From NCBI GenBank assembly GCA_015064585.1, contig SVRY01000018.1, positions 1 to 46,578 of the forward strand: a stretch of 46,578 nt of DNA, written 5' to 3'. Source of the stretch: Oscillospiraceae bacterium (GTDB taxonomy: Bacteria; Bacillota; Clostridia; Oscillospirales; CAG-272). The translations under genes and the position numbers were made by a program. The notes under the pieces are model-generated. The model did not search any database and had not been told where the DNA came from. It saw only the letters and a program-made list of their open reading frames with translations. This document shows positions 6,215 to 14,420 of the stretch, one piece after another (within the stretch, counting starts at the first letter, position 1; every line of letters starts with the position of its first letter).

Positions 6215-9052
6215 ATGAAAAAAATAGTATCATTTGCAATGGCGATTTTAATGATGGGGTTAGCAATCATGGGAACGTTGAACGCATTTGTTTTTGCAGA
6301 AGAAACCGAATATGATTTGACCGAGTATACACGTACCACCACCGAGGTCGGATGGGGCTCACTGGGCATCAATAAAGGCTTGGATGGCGGTGTCATTGAT
6401 ATGCGAGACAGCAGCGGCAAAATTCAGAACTACGATAAGGGTTTGGTTGCCCATGCTGCGTCTGAATTGACCTTTGATGTAAAGGGAAAGTTTATTACAC
6501 GTGTTACTGCAACCTGCGGCGTGGAACGCGCAAGTAACAACAATTCCGTTGACGGTGCAACGGTTGTATTTAAGATTTTAGCAGATGGCAAGTTAGTATA
6601 TGAAAGCGGCATTGTGCGAGATAAAACGGGCTCTATTGACATTGATGTGAAGATTCCCGGCGGCACGAAAGTGCTTACCCTTGCCACTACCGGTGCCAAT
6701 GACGGTATTACCGGAGACCACAGCGCGTGGGCAAATCCGAAAATGTATGCCGATCCTTCCATCAAGGATGATTTCAGCGGCATGACCTTTGCATGTGCAC
6801 AAACAGTATTGGTAGCGGGCGAAACAGCAGGCACTACTTTGGAAGCTCTTACCAACGGCGGCGATCCGATCACGCCCGATTCTGTAACCTACACCACCAG
6901 CGACAGCAAGATTTTGACTGTTTCGAATGACGGTGTGATCACAGGTGTGGGCGCGGGTACTGCCACCATTACCTGCAAACTGGTATTTAAGGGTGAAACC
7001 TATAGCGAAACGGTGAAATTGACCGTTCTGCCCAAAGATTCCACCGATAAAACCTGGTCTATCGCATCTCCTGACGGCACTTTGAAGATCGTGTTTAAGA
7101 GAGATAAGCTGGGATATCTGAGCTATCAGGTTGCCGATGAAAACGGCGTAGCATTGCCCGGCGGCACCGTGGGTGTACGTACTGATCTTTGCGATTTTAC
7201 CAACGCGTTAATGTATGTGAAAGAAACAAAGGTAACCGAGCATAAGGAAACCTATAAAGCCATCAGCGGCAAGCGCTCCGAGGTGGAAGATCATTATAAG
7301 GAAATGACCATTACCTTTGAAAAGGAAAGTTTCTATTTTGATGTGATCCTGCGCGCCTACGACGAAGGCTTTGCCTATCGTTTTGCCATTCGCTCCAAAG
7401 ACGGCAAGGCGGTTTCCCTGGTTGTTGAAGAAGAAACATCCACATATCAACTTGACAAGGATGCCACCGTATATGCGGAAACAATTACCAAAGACGAAAT
7501 GGAAAACCGTTTCTGCTATGAAACCAGCTATGGCAATTATAAGATCAACAGCGCCAAGGGAAGATACTTCGCCTTCCCGATTTTGTATACGGTTGACAAT
7601 GAAAATTATGTACTGCTTTCCGAATCCGAACTGTATGTAGATTCCTATTCCGGTATTGCCACCAAAGCAATTGGCGACAATACTCTGAAGGTGGTATTTG
7701 GCCCTGTGGAAGGTCCTTCTGTGGTAAATACCGGATTTACTTCTCCTTGGCGTATGGGTATTGTTGGCAAACTGGGTGATATCGTAGAGAGCGATCTGGT
7801 TGAAAAACTGGTGGATCGTCCCGAAGGCGTGGATTATTCCTGGGTAGAGCCCGGCGTAACAGCATGGATGTGGCTCAGCGAAGGTTATGCGGGACAGTCT
7901 AATTTTAACCGTATCCGCGAATATGTGGATCTTGCATCGGAATTCAATTGGAAATACATTATTCTGGATGAAGGCTGGCAGCCCGGTGCGCCTGCAGGCT
8001 CCGGAAAAGCTTATGAAGGATATTATACTTGGTTCCCGGCACTCATCAAGTATGCCGAAAGTAAGGGCGTTGGTATTTTGGTATGGGTTAAATATATTGA
8101 CTTGAATACCGAAGAGCGCTTGGATATTCTAAATGAATGGGCAGAAATGGGCATCAAGGGTATTAAGGCAGACTTCTTTGATAACGAAAATCAGGCAACC
8201 CTTGCTCAAATGAAAAAAATCTATGAGCGTTGTGCAGAATTGAAGTTGGTAGTAAACTGTCACGGTGCCAACAAACCCACCGGCGAACGCGTATATTATC
8301 CGAACATTCTGAACAGAGAAGCAGTAAACGGTGAAGAATACGGTGGTTACAGCAAGTATAATTTGGCGGTATGGCCCTACACCCGCGGTGTTGTAGGTCC
8401 TATGGACTTGACTCCTCGTTTGAATTCTACCGGCAGTGTAACCAACGGTTGTCAGCTGGCAATGAATATTATGTATGAATGCGGTATTCCTTGTATGGCA
8501 AGCTCCGTAGAAGAGTATCGTGACAGCGTTGCTAAGGCACTGCTGATGAATCTGCCTGCCGCTTGGGATGATATCCATTTCATAGATGGTAAGATCACAG
8601 AGTACACCATGCTGGCAAGACGCAGCGGTGATTATTGGTACGCGGCTGCCATTGCTAATAAGGCGCAAAAGAATTTGCAAATGCCCCTTGACTTCTTGGA
8701 AGAAGGAATTGCATATAAGGCATATATCTACAGCGATGTCCTGGGCGGACGGCAGTTAAAGGTGGATGTACTGGATGTAACTTCTGCCAATGTGCTGACC
8801 GTTAACCTGCTGGAAGGTGGCGGATACAGCGTTATGTTTGTTCCTCAAAACAAGCCTACTGAAAATCCCGGCGACAAGGACGACGTGACCGCAAAGCCCA
8901 CCGTGGATGATGATAAGTCCGAAAAGCCTGTTTCCGAAACAAATGGACCCACTGCTACCGTATTTATCATTGCGGCAGTGGCGGCAGTTGTGATTGGCGG
9001 CGTTGTTGGCTTTGTATTTGTCAGAAAAAAGAAAGAGCAGGTCAATGAATAA
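6215..9052 (+). CDS. Surface-anchored GH97 glycoside hydrolase with NPCBM and BIG2 modules
   Basis: 945 residues. Order: signal peptide (1 to about 29, ending VFAEE), NPCBM carbohydrate-binding domain (about 35-190; pattern GWGSLGINKGLDGG to KGLVAHAASELTFDV), BIG2-like Ig domain (about 195-275), GH97 beta-sandwich and TIM barrel (about 280-880), Pro/Asp-rich linker, C-terminal membrane helix and RKKK tail. GH97 enzymes cleave alpha-glucosides or alpha-galactosides. Here IKADFFD (Asp653) occupies the place where retaining GH97 enzymes carry the nucleophile, and NREAVNGEEY (Glu702) fits the acid/base region, so I infer a retaining, alpha-galactosidase-type enzyme. ATG at 6215 follows AAGGGAG by seven bases. 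It is monocistronic with its own promoter and terminator. Confidence 0.88.
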   Translation: MKKIVSFAMAILMMGLAIMGTLNAFVFAEETEYDLTEYTRTTTEVGWGSLGINKGLDGGVIDMRDSSGKIQNYDKGLVAHAASELTFDVKGKFITRVTATCGVERASNNNSVDGATVVFKILADGKLVYESGIVRDKTGSIDIDVKIPGGTKVLTLATTGANDGITGDHSAWANPKMYADPSIKDDFSGMTFACAQTVLVAGETAGTTLEALTNGGDPITPDSVTYTTSDSKILTVSNDGVITGVGAGTATITCKLVFKGETYSETVKLTVLPKDSTDKTWSIASPDGTLKIVFKRDKLGYLSYQVADENGVALPGGTVGVRTDLCDFTNALMYVKETKVTEHKETYKAISGKRSEVEDHYKEMTITFEKESFYFDVILRAYDEGFAYRFAIRSKDGKAVSLVVEEETSTYQLDKDATVYAETITKDEMENRFCYETSYGNYKINSAKGRYFAFPILYTVDNENYVLLSESELYVDSYSGIATKAIGDNTLKVVFGPVEGPSVVNTGFTSPWRMGIVGKLGDIVESDLVEKLVDRPEGVDYSWVEPGVTAWMWLSEGYAGQSNFNRIREYVDLASEFNWKYIILDEGWQPGAPAGSGKAYEGYYTWFPALIKYAESKGVGILVWVKYIDLNTEERLDILNEWAEMGIKGIKADFFDNENQATLAQMKKIYERCAELKLVVNCHGANKPTGERVYYPNILNREAVNGEEYGGYSKYNLAVWPYTRGVVGPMDLTPRLNSTGSVTNGCQLAMNIMYECGIPCMASSVEEYRDSVAKALLMNLPAAWDDIHFIDGKITEYTMLARRSGDYWYAAAIANKAQKNLQMPLDFLEEGIAYKAYIYSDVLGGRQLKVDVLDVTSANVLTVNLLEGGGYSVMFVPQNKPTENPGDKDDVTAKPTVDDDKSEKPVSETNGPTATVFIIAAVAAVVIGGVVGFVFVRKKKEQVNE

Positions 9053-9061
9053 TTGACTGCA

Positions 9062-9113
9062 GCATAAGAAAAATTCCATTCGCCAACATCAGCGAATGGA
9101 ATTTTTCTTATGC
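9062..9113. terminator. Long bidirectional terminator between GH97 and the cysteine desulfurase
   Basis: A 22-bp perfect inverted repeat (9062-9083 with 9092-9113; centre ATTCCATTCGC / GCGAATGGAAT) includes an A run on one arm and a T run on the other, so it serves both convergent genes. Confidence 0.9.
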
Positions 9114-9123
9114 TTTAATAGTG

Positions 9124-10275
9124 TTACCGAATTGTCACAAGTGAGTGTATTCCCTCGCCCAGTTTTTCGAGGAAGTAGTTTAGATCATCTTCGGTAAGTG
9201 TTGGATTAAGACTGATACGGATCGATGTGTCGGCTTCTTTTTCTGTTAAACCGAAGGCGGACAGAACATAACTGCCGTGCTTGCCATGGGAGGAGCAGGC
9301 AGAGCCGCTAGAGACATAGATTCCGTTGGAGGAAAGGAAGTGCAGCATGGTTTCACTCTTGATTTGAGGAAGAGTGATGTTTAAAATGTGGCAGGCTGCT
9401 TTGGGCGGTAAATTGGGACGCACCTCATTTGGTAGATGCGTTATCAGATATTCTCGCAGATGATCCATTTTGGCATGGTTTTCTTTCAAAAAGTGTATGC
9501 CTTCTCTTGCCGCCGCACCAAATCCTGCAATGGAAATGGTATTTTCGGTACCGGAGCGCAGATTGTTTTCTTGCCCGCCGCCCAACAGAATGGGAACGAG
9601 ATTTCTTTTTTGCAATATATCCTTGTGCACGACCAGCGCACCGGCACCCTTGGGACCGTGTATCTTATGAGAGCTGATGGAAACCAGATCGCAAAGACAT
9701 CTCTCCGGGCGAAAGGGAATTTTTAAAAATGCCTGTACCGCATCGGTGTGGCAGATTAGGTCAGGCTTTTGCTTTTTTGCCAGGCGGAACAGATTGGGAA
9801 TATCGTAGATCGCGCCCGTTTCATTGTTAACATGCATGATGGAAAGCAGAACGGTGCGGTGGTTGATGGCATCCAGCATTTCGCCGGGATCAATGCAGCC
9901 TTTGCGGGTGGAAAGACGAATCACCTCAACGCCTTCGGCTTCCAGCGCTTTGGCAGGCTCCATAATGCAGGGGTGCTCACTATCGGTGATTACGATACGG
10001 GCATTACTGTACTTTTTGGCATGTAATGTGCCAAAAAGCGCCAAATTATTTGCTTCGGTTCCGCCTGAGGTGAAGATGATTTTGTAATCACGCGGCGGCA
10101 GAAAGAGCGCTTCGGCAATGGTACTGCGTGCTTCTTCCATCATGCGTTCGGCGGATTGACCGATGCTGTGCAGGGAAGAGGGATTGCCATAGCAATCAAA
10201 GGCGGCAAGCATTGCTTGCCGCACAGTTGGGGACAGCGCTGTTGTGGCGCTGTTATCAAGATAAATTGTTTTCAT
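9124..10275 (-). CDS. Cysteine desulfurase (NifS/IscS family)
   Basis: 383 residues, typical for class V aminotransferase-fold desulfurases, which release sulfur from cysteine as a persulfide for Fe-S cluster or thio-modification pathways. Visible: YLDNSATT at the N-terminus, TSGGTEANNLA, HVNNETGAI, HTDAVQA, the PLP Lys in SSHKIHGPKG (about residue 202), RSGTENT, and the catalytic Cys in SSGSACSSHGKHGS (about 325). No IscU, ThiI or MnmA gene is adjacent, so the sulfur acceptor is unknown. It is the last gene of the DUF1836-tsaE-tsaB-rpiB operon, overlapping the preceding stop as ATGA, and ends at the bidirectional terminator. Confidence 0.94.
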   Translation of the reverse strand: MKTIYLDNSATTALSPTVRQAMLAAFDCYGNPSSLHSIGQSAERMMEEARSTIAEALFLPPRDYKIIFTSGGTEANNLALFGTLHAKKYSNARIVITDSEHPCIMEPAKALEAEGVEVIRLSTRKGCIDPGEMLDAINHRTVLLSIMHVNNETGAIYDIPNLFRLAKKQKPDLICHTDAVQAFLKIPFRPERCLCDLVSISSHKIHGPKGAGALVVHKDILQKRNLVPILLGGGQENNLRSGTENTISIAGFGAAAREGIHFLKENHAKMDHLREYLITHLPNEVRPNLPPKAACHILNITLPQIKSETMLHFLSSNGIYVSSGSACSSHGKHGSYVLSAFGLTEKEADTSIRISLNPTLTEDDLNYFLEKLGEGIHSLVTIR

Positions 10276-11288
10276 TTTACATTTAAGGTAAAGGATGTGA
10301 GTGAATGATTGATCGTATCTGTGTGTTGAGGATAGAGAGATTCGGGAACGGAAAAGGTTACGAGATACATCGTAGTGCCGTTTGCACAGAAAAGCTGTTT
10401 GAAATGATAGGCTTGTCCGGATACTGTGGCGGTATATTCAACAGTGACAGCGGAATAACTTTTGCCGTTTGTATCCTTGGTGATAACATCTTTTTTTAAT
10501 TCGATGAGTTCATACGATGAAAGCCCTTCTTTGAGAGATTCCTTGTGATCGTCATAATACTGCACGGCAGAAGTTTCTTCTTCTACAGTGGTACGCATAA
10601 CACTCAGATTGGAGGCATCTCCTGCTCCACCCATTGCGGTAAAGATACCGGTAGAAGTTTCCACGGTCCATTCTGCCGGGATTTGGATGGTGAAGTCCGA
10701 ATAGTCAATATCGCGATTGCCTGCGCTGACAGCGGCAATCATACCGGCAGGAGCCTTTCCTTTTTCAAAAGTAATGGCATCCAGCATTTGGTTAACTTCT
10801 TTCATATGGGTTTGGTATAATTCGGGAGTGGCGTAATAGGTAAAGGTATAGAGAGTTGAGCCTTGAATAAACATACACTGTAAATAATGCAAAACACTTT
10901 GACTGCTCTTGTCGGTCAAAGAATACTGATAAACGGCAGCGTCTGTATTGGCAACCTTTCTGGTAACCGCCTCCTCCAGCGTTTTAAAAGTATATAGTTT
11001 TGCCATCTCGTCTTTGGATGCCTCAAAAATTGCGGGAATCTCATGATAACCGCCGGGCAAAGATGCCTGGGTCATAATGACCGTAGATGCATCGTCTTTG
11101 GAGGCATGAGCAGATACAACATAAGAAGTGGAATCCAATATCCATGTTTCGGGAATATATAGGGAAAAATCTACTACATTTTCTCTATATATCTGGGTGT
11201 TTTCCGCATTTTTTAGGGAGCTTGAAGCACAGCCGGAAAAAAGCAGCACGGTTAAAACGGCTATGATAAGCGCGAGAAATCGTTTCAT
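10272..11288 (-). CDS. Lipoprotein with two tandem PsbP/DcrB-like domains
   Basis: 338 residues. A signal peptide with lipobox-like LLFSGC predicts lipid attachment at about Cys20. Two similar halves follow (about 35-180 and 195-338): each opens with DFSLYIPETW or DFTIQIPAEW, has a central beta segment with a YQYSL or VEYTATV strand, and ends with TLYTFTYYATPELYQTH or TMYLVTFSVPESLYPQH. This is an internal duplication of a PsbP/DcrB-like fold common in clostridial lipoproteins of unknown role. ATG at 11288 is preceded by AAGGAAG nine bases away. It begins 4 bases after rpiB and overlaps the cysteine desulfurase start. Domain assignment is from pattern only. Confidence 0.8.
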   Translation of the reverse strand: MKRFLALIIAVLTVLLFSGCASSSLKNAENTQIYRENVVDFSLYIPETWILDSTSYVVSAHASKDDASTVIMTQASLPGGYHEIPAIFEASKDEMAKLYTFKTLEEAVTRKVANTDAAVYQYSLTDKSSQSVLHYLQCMFIQGSTLYTFTYYATPELYQTHMKEVNQMLDAITFEKGKAPAGMIAAVSAGNRDIDYSDFTIQIPAEWTVETSTGIFTAMGGAGDASNLSVMRTTVEEETSAVQYYDDHKESLKEGLSSYELIELKKDVITKDTNGKSYSAVTVEYTATVSGQAYHFKQLFCANGTTMYLVTFSVPESLYPQHTDTINHSLTSFTLNVK

Positions 11289-11292
11289 GTCA

Positions 11293-11745
11293 TTACACTT
11301 CCTTTTGATCCAGTGCATTTACCAAATCAACACGGCGCTGATGGCGTCCGCCTTCAAAGGGGGTTTCCAAAAACAGTTCTGCAATGTCGGCGGCAAGCCC
11401 TGCGCCTACCACACGGGCACCCATGCAGAGAACATTGGCATCGTTATGCATTCTGGTCATGCGAGCACTGAATGTATCAGAGCAGCATGCGGCGCGAATG
11501 CCCGCATGCTTGTTGGCTGCCATGCTCATGCCAATACCGGTTCCGCAAATCAAAATACCAAGGGGAGCTTTTCCTTCTGTAATGCTATTGCACAGCTTTG
11601 TGGCGTATGCGGGATAGTCCACCGATTGCAAGCTGTCAGTGCCGCAATCAATGATCTCATATCCTTTTTCTGTAAAGATTTTTTTCAATTCTTCTTTCAA
11701 AGGGTAACCTGCATGGTCGCAGGCAAGTACAAATTTCTTTTCCAT
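11293..11745 (-). CDS. rpiB: Ribose-5-phosphate isomerase B
   Basis: 150 residues, the normal RpiB length. It interconverts ribose-5-phosphate and ribulose-5-phosphate in the pentose phosphate pathway. Signature blocks are ACDHAGYPLKEELK at the N-terminus, the catalytic Cys in ILICGTGIGMSMAANK (about residue 66), GIRAACCSD, HNDANVLCMGARVVG, and a C-terminal phosphate-binding region GGRHQRRV. A distinct sugar isomerase of the LacA/LacB/RpiB family is possible, but the CGTGIG and DHAG blocks are standard RpiB. The start at 11745 has GAGGT eight bases upstream; an ATG five codons earlier lacks a properly spaced site. It lies 15 bases after tsaB. Confidence 0.92.
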   Translation of the reverse strand: MEKKFVLACDHAGYPLKEELKKIFTEKGYEIIDCGTDSLQSVDYPAYATKLCNSITEGKAPLGILICGTGIGMSMAANKHAGIRAACCSDTFSARMTRMHNDANVLCMGARVVGAGLAADIAELFLETPFEGGRHQRRVDLVNALDQKEV

Positions 11746-11760
11746 TTTCGTAAACCTCAT

Positions 11761-12471
11761 TTATATTTTTTTATTGGCGGTTTCTTTTTCCAGGCGTTCT
11801 CGCTCTGCTTGACTGGCGCGTAAATAAATAGGTTGCAGTTTCCCTTCACTAAAATCGCTTCCGGGTGAGTTTTCCCATTGGCGTTTTGCTACAAGAGCTA
11901 CCGATACAGCATTCTGAGCGATCAAAAGTGATGGAGTGTTTTCTGTATAAACCGATAGATTCTTCTTGGCAAGGGAATATCCGTCTCCGCAAAGATAAAT
12001 CTTTTGGTTATAATTTGAAAGTTCTGCGGATAGTTCGGATAGAGTGATCAAACGGTCGGGGGTGAGTCGAATCAGTCCTTCTTCGGTACGGCGAAACAGA
12101 GCATTATAAACTTGATTTCTGCGCGCATCCATGACAGGACAGAGAAGGCTGTCGGTATACGGCAGGTTTTCCGCCAGTGCTTCCAGTGTGGAAACACCAA
12201 CGCAGGGGCGCGTACTGCCGCTGCAAAGTCCCTTTAAGATGGAAACGCCAATTCGTACGCCCGTAAAAGATCCGGGGCCGGCTGAACAGGCGAATAACCG
12301 GACATCGTCGCTGTGCATATGATTGAAGTTGAGAAGATCAATGATGGCAGGTAACAAAGTTTCGCTATGCGTGTTGCCGCTATCTAAGAAGGTGTGGCCT
12401 AAAATGCGATCATTGTCGGTTAGCGCTACAGATGAATAGCGGGAGGTTGAGTCAAGAGCAAGAGTAATCAT
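11761..12471 (-). CDS. tsaB: tRNA threonylcarbamoyladenosine biosynthesis protein TsaB
   Basis: 236 residues. TsaB is the inactive ASKHA-fold partner that, with TsaD and TsaE, builds the t6A modification at A37 of ANN-decoding tRNAs. The N-terminal LALDSTSRYSSVAL, the SETLLPAI block and SAGPGSFTGVRIGVSILKGL are diagnostic, as is CPVMDARRNQVYNALF. The ATG overlaps the tsaE stop (ATGA), so the two are translationally coupled. The usual further partners tsaD and rimI are not in this window. Confidence 0.95.
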   Translation of the reverse strand: MITLALDSTSRYSSVALTDNDRILGHTFLDSGNTHSETLLPAIIDLLNFNHMHSDDVRLFACSAGPGSFTGVRIGVSILKGLCSGSTRPCVGVSTLEALAENLPYTDSLLCPVMDARRNQVYNALFRRTEEGLIRLTPDRLITLSELSAELSNYNQKIYLCGDGYSLAKKNLSVYTENTPSLLIAQNAVSVALVAKRQWENSPGSDFSEGKLQPIYLRASQAERERLEKETANKKI

Positions 12472-12917
12472 TGGTTTTCTTCTTCGGTGATTCGCTGAAT
12501 TGTGATCGACCGCTTATCCTCCCCTTTTGTTTTTTCTATATTGACGCGGTAATAATTCCGAGGCAGGGCATAGGGAATCTTTTCGCACCACTCCACCACG
12601 AAGATGGCATCTTCCGGATAGTCGTAAAATCCGATAGATTCCAAATCATCCTCATTTTCTATACGGTACATATCGAAATGGCAAAATGGGTGTTTACCGC
12701 TTCGGTATTCATTAACGATTGTATAGGTGGGGCTGGATACTGTGTCATTGGGGGCAAGATGGGAAGCAATGCCTCTGGTAAAAGCGGTTTTTCCGGCGCC
12801 TAAGTCGCCGTACAGGGCAACAAAATCACCCGCTTGTAATACTTTTGCAAGGACCTTGCCCAGTGCTTCGGTTTGCTCGGGGTCAGTTGTTTCAAGAGAC
12901 ATCATCAGGTTCGACAA
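12468..12917 (-). CDS. tsaE: tRNA threonylcarbamoyladenosine biosynthesis ATPase TsaE
   Basis: 149 residues, the normal size. TsaE is a P-loop ATPase that drives the TsaB-TsaD cycle in t6A synthesis. Walker A is YGDLGAGKTAFTRG (about residue 40); SSPTYTIVNEY, the FDMYRIENEDDLESIGFYDY region and VVEWCEKI are family signatures. Start: a TTG at 12917 lies six bases after AGAAGGTG, whereas the ATGs at 12905 and 12902 have no site at a suitable distance; I therefore prefer the TTG. This makes a 26-base overlap with the upstream DUF1836 gene, in keeping with a compact operon. Confidence 0.94.
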   Translation of the reverse strand: MSNLMMSLETTDPEQTEALGKVLAKVLQAGDFVALYGDLGAGKTAFTRGIASHLAPNDTVSSPTYTIVNEYRSGKHPFCHFDMYRIENEDDLESIGFYDYPEDAIFVVEWCEKIPYALPRNYYRVNIEKTKGEDKRSITIQRITEEENQ

Positions 12918-13551
12918 TTATTTCACCTTCTTTTGGCGTATCGGTTGCCTTTTTGTTTTTCTTTTGTTCTTTTTCCTTCTTTTTGGTATCAGCAATATTG
13001 CGCTCTTCCAATGCTTGACGCTCTTTTGCAGTACTTCGCAAGGTGGCGATTTGCATATCTAAATGGATTTTTTGAACCGCTGCCATCAATACATTGTGTA
13101 CGATGCCATCGGAAGGAGAGAGGTGTTCTTTTTTACGTGAAACGGTTGGTTTAGAGATGGCAGTGCCACGGAAGACATACCTGAGCTGTGATTCAAAAAT
13201 ATCGCATAGAATGTTATAGCCGTCTTCGATATTGTATATTCGGCGTTTTTCATCCAGAATGATGCGTATGTCTTCAATGGAGAGCACACTTTTCATGATT
13301 ACAAGGACGATCAGACATGCAATATGCTCCGCACCGTATTGCTTTTTATACGGCCCGGAGATTATCTTTTGTTTGACATAATTGCTGATCATAGATGTGG
13401 TTAATTCAGGATACCCGAGAGGGCTTAAGCACATGTTGATGTATTTTGCGCTTTGTTCAAGATACAGGCCCACATTGGGGATTTCCCTATAACGCGGTAA
13501 ATGAAAATCCGTGATCTTCTCATATTTCTTTTCATAGTTATTAAAATCCAT
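12892..13551 (-). CDS. DUF1836 (MerR-like HTH) regulator, first gene of the tsa operon
   Basis: 219 residues from ATG 13551. The region ITDFHLPRYREIPNVGLYLEQ to TTSMISNYVKQKIISGP to KKQYGAEHIACLIVLVIMK is a typical DUF1836 domain (about 10-120), related to MerR-type DNA-binding domains and predicted to regulate transcription. A Lys/Glu-rich, probably coiled C-terminal tail (about 170-219) follows, with runs such as KKKEKEQKKNKK. The promoter -10 ends only six bases before the ATG, so the mRNA is probably leaderless; a longer reading frame upstream would start within or before the promoter. It may control its own operon or the divergent PAP2-like gene. Confidence 0.85.
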   Translation of the reverse strand: MDFNNYEKKYEKITDFHLPRYREIPNVGLYLEQSAKYINMCLSPLGYPELTTSMISNYVKQKIISGPYKKQYGAEHIACLIVLVIMKSVLSIEDIRIILDEKRRIYNIEDGYNILCDIFESQLRYVFRGTAISKPTVSRKKEHLSPSDGIVHNVLMAAVQKIHLDMQIATLRSTAKERQALEERNIADTKKKEKEQKKNKKATDTPKEGEIIVEPDDVS

Positions 13552-13557
13552 ATGTCC

Positions 13558-13586
13558 ATTATATACCCTAAGTTTGTTCTTGTCAA
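13558..13586 (-). promoter_or_regulatory. Promoter of the DUF1836-tsa operon, probably giving a leaderless mRNA
   Basis: Minus-strand TTGACA (13581-13586), 17 bp, TATAAT (13558-13563). The -10 is followed by GGACAT and then the ATG at 13551, so transcription should begin at or next to the start codon. Confidence 0.85.
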
Positions 13587-13615
13587 TATTTTTGAAAACT
13601 ATTTGCAAAAAACTG

Positions 13616-13644
13616 TTGACTTTTCGGGTGAAGAAGTATATACT
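13616..13644 (+). promoter_or_regulatory. Promoter of the PAP2-like membrane protein gene
   Basis: TTGACT (13616-13621), 17 bp, TATACT (13639-13644). It is divergent from the DUF1836 promoter, with the two -35 boxes 29 bases apart. Confidence 0.82.
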
Positions 13645-13689
13645 ATCTCTACATCAGTTTTTGAAAAACCGAATAAGGGGTGATTGATA

Positions 13690-14265
13690 ATGGAAGTGAA
13701 GATGAATATTGCCAAAATAATGAGAGTGTTGACTGTTCCTCCATTTTTGGTTATATTGGTGGTAACTGTTTTGTGGAAAACCACTTCGGTATTTATTACG
13801 GTATGGGATGCGGTTCCGGTAGTTTTATTTTTGGCAGTGATCCCGCTTTTGGCGTATTTATTACAACCGTTTATTCCTTATTTTTTCCAAAAAGGACGAA
13901 GCGGACAGCGGGCTCTTGCCATCATTGTTTCTTGTGTTGGGTATACTGCCGGAGCTGTAACAGGATATATAAGCGGTGTCGGGCGGGAGATTCAGCTGAT
14001 CTATAATACGTATTTGTTATCAGTCATTGTTTTAACCCTGTTTAACTGTTTTCATGTTCGTGTTTCCGGACACGCTTGCAGCGTGTCCGGTCCGTTGGTT
14101 TTTCTTTGCTATTATGGGCATATTGCGTTTATTTTACCGTGTATTTTGATTGCATGTTGTGTTATATGGTCGTCTCTGACATTAAAACGGCATACTGCCC
14201 GGGATTTGATCGCAGGGGCATCGGTCAGTGTTCTGTCTTTTTTTATAATGAATATGATCATGTAA
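13690..14265 (+). CDS. PAP2-like integral membrane protein, degenerate phosphatase motifs
   Basis: 191 residues with five or six hydrophobic segments, so an integral membrane protein. Two stretches recall the PAP2/lipid phosphatase family: VSGHACSVSGP (about residue 127; the family has PSGH) and KRHTARDLIAG (about 167; matches the His-x3-Asp part of the third motif). The first motif (Lys-x6-Arg-Pro) is not obvious, so catalytic activity is uncertain. ATG at 13690 follows AAGGGGTG by seven bases. It is divergent from the DUF1836 regulator, which may control it. No clear terminator follows. Confidence 0.72.
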   Translation: MEVKMNIAKIMRVLTVPPFLVILVVTVLWKTTSVFITVWDAVPVVLFLAVIPLLAYLLQPFIPYFFQKGRSGQRALAIIVSCVGYTAGAVTGYISGVGREIQLIYNTYLLSVIVLTLFNCFHVRVSGHACSVSGPLVFLCYYGHIAFILPCILIACCVIWSSLTLKRHTARDLIAGASVSVLSFFIMNMIM

Positions 14266-14352
14266 TCAATATTGGTTAATATGAACAAAAAATAAGTGAG
14301 ACAAGGAAATAATTTGTACCACTTCAATTTAGCATAGTACAGTGTTAACCTA

Positions 14353-14381
14353 TTGCAAAAAAATGTAATATGTGATATACT
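14353..14381 (+). promoter_or_regulatory. Promoter of the amino-acid ABC importer operon
   Basis: TTGCAA (14353-14358), 17 bp, TATACT (14376-14381). The stretch 14266-14352 holds no other recognisable element. Confidence 0.82.
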
Positions 14382-14420
14382 AATCTATACCAAAACATAC
14401 TTCTTAAGGAGGAAATAATA

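Noticed and set aside
8880-9052. LPXTG sortase anchor in the large surface proteins
   Set aside because: The C-termini (GH97 and both split-barrel proteins) have a membrane helix and basic tail, but no LPXTG-like motif ahead of it.
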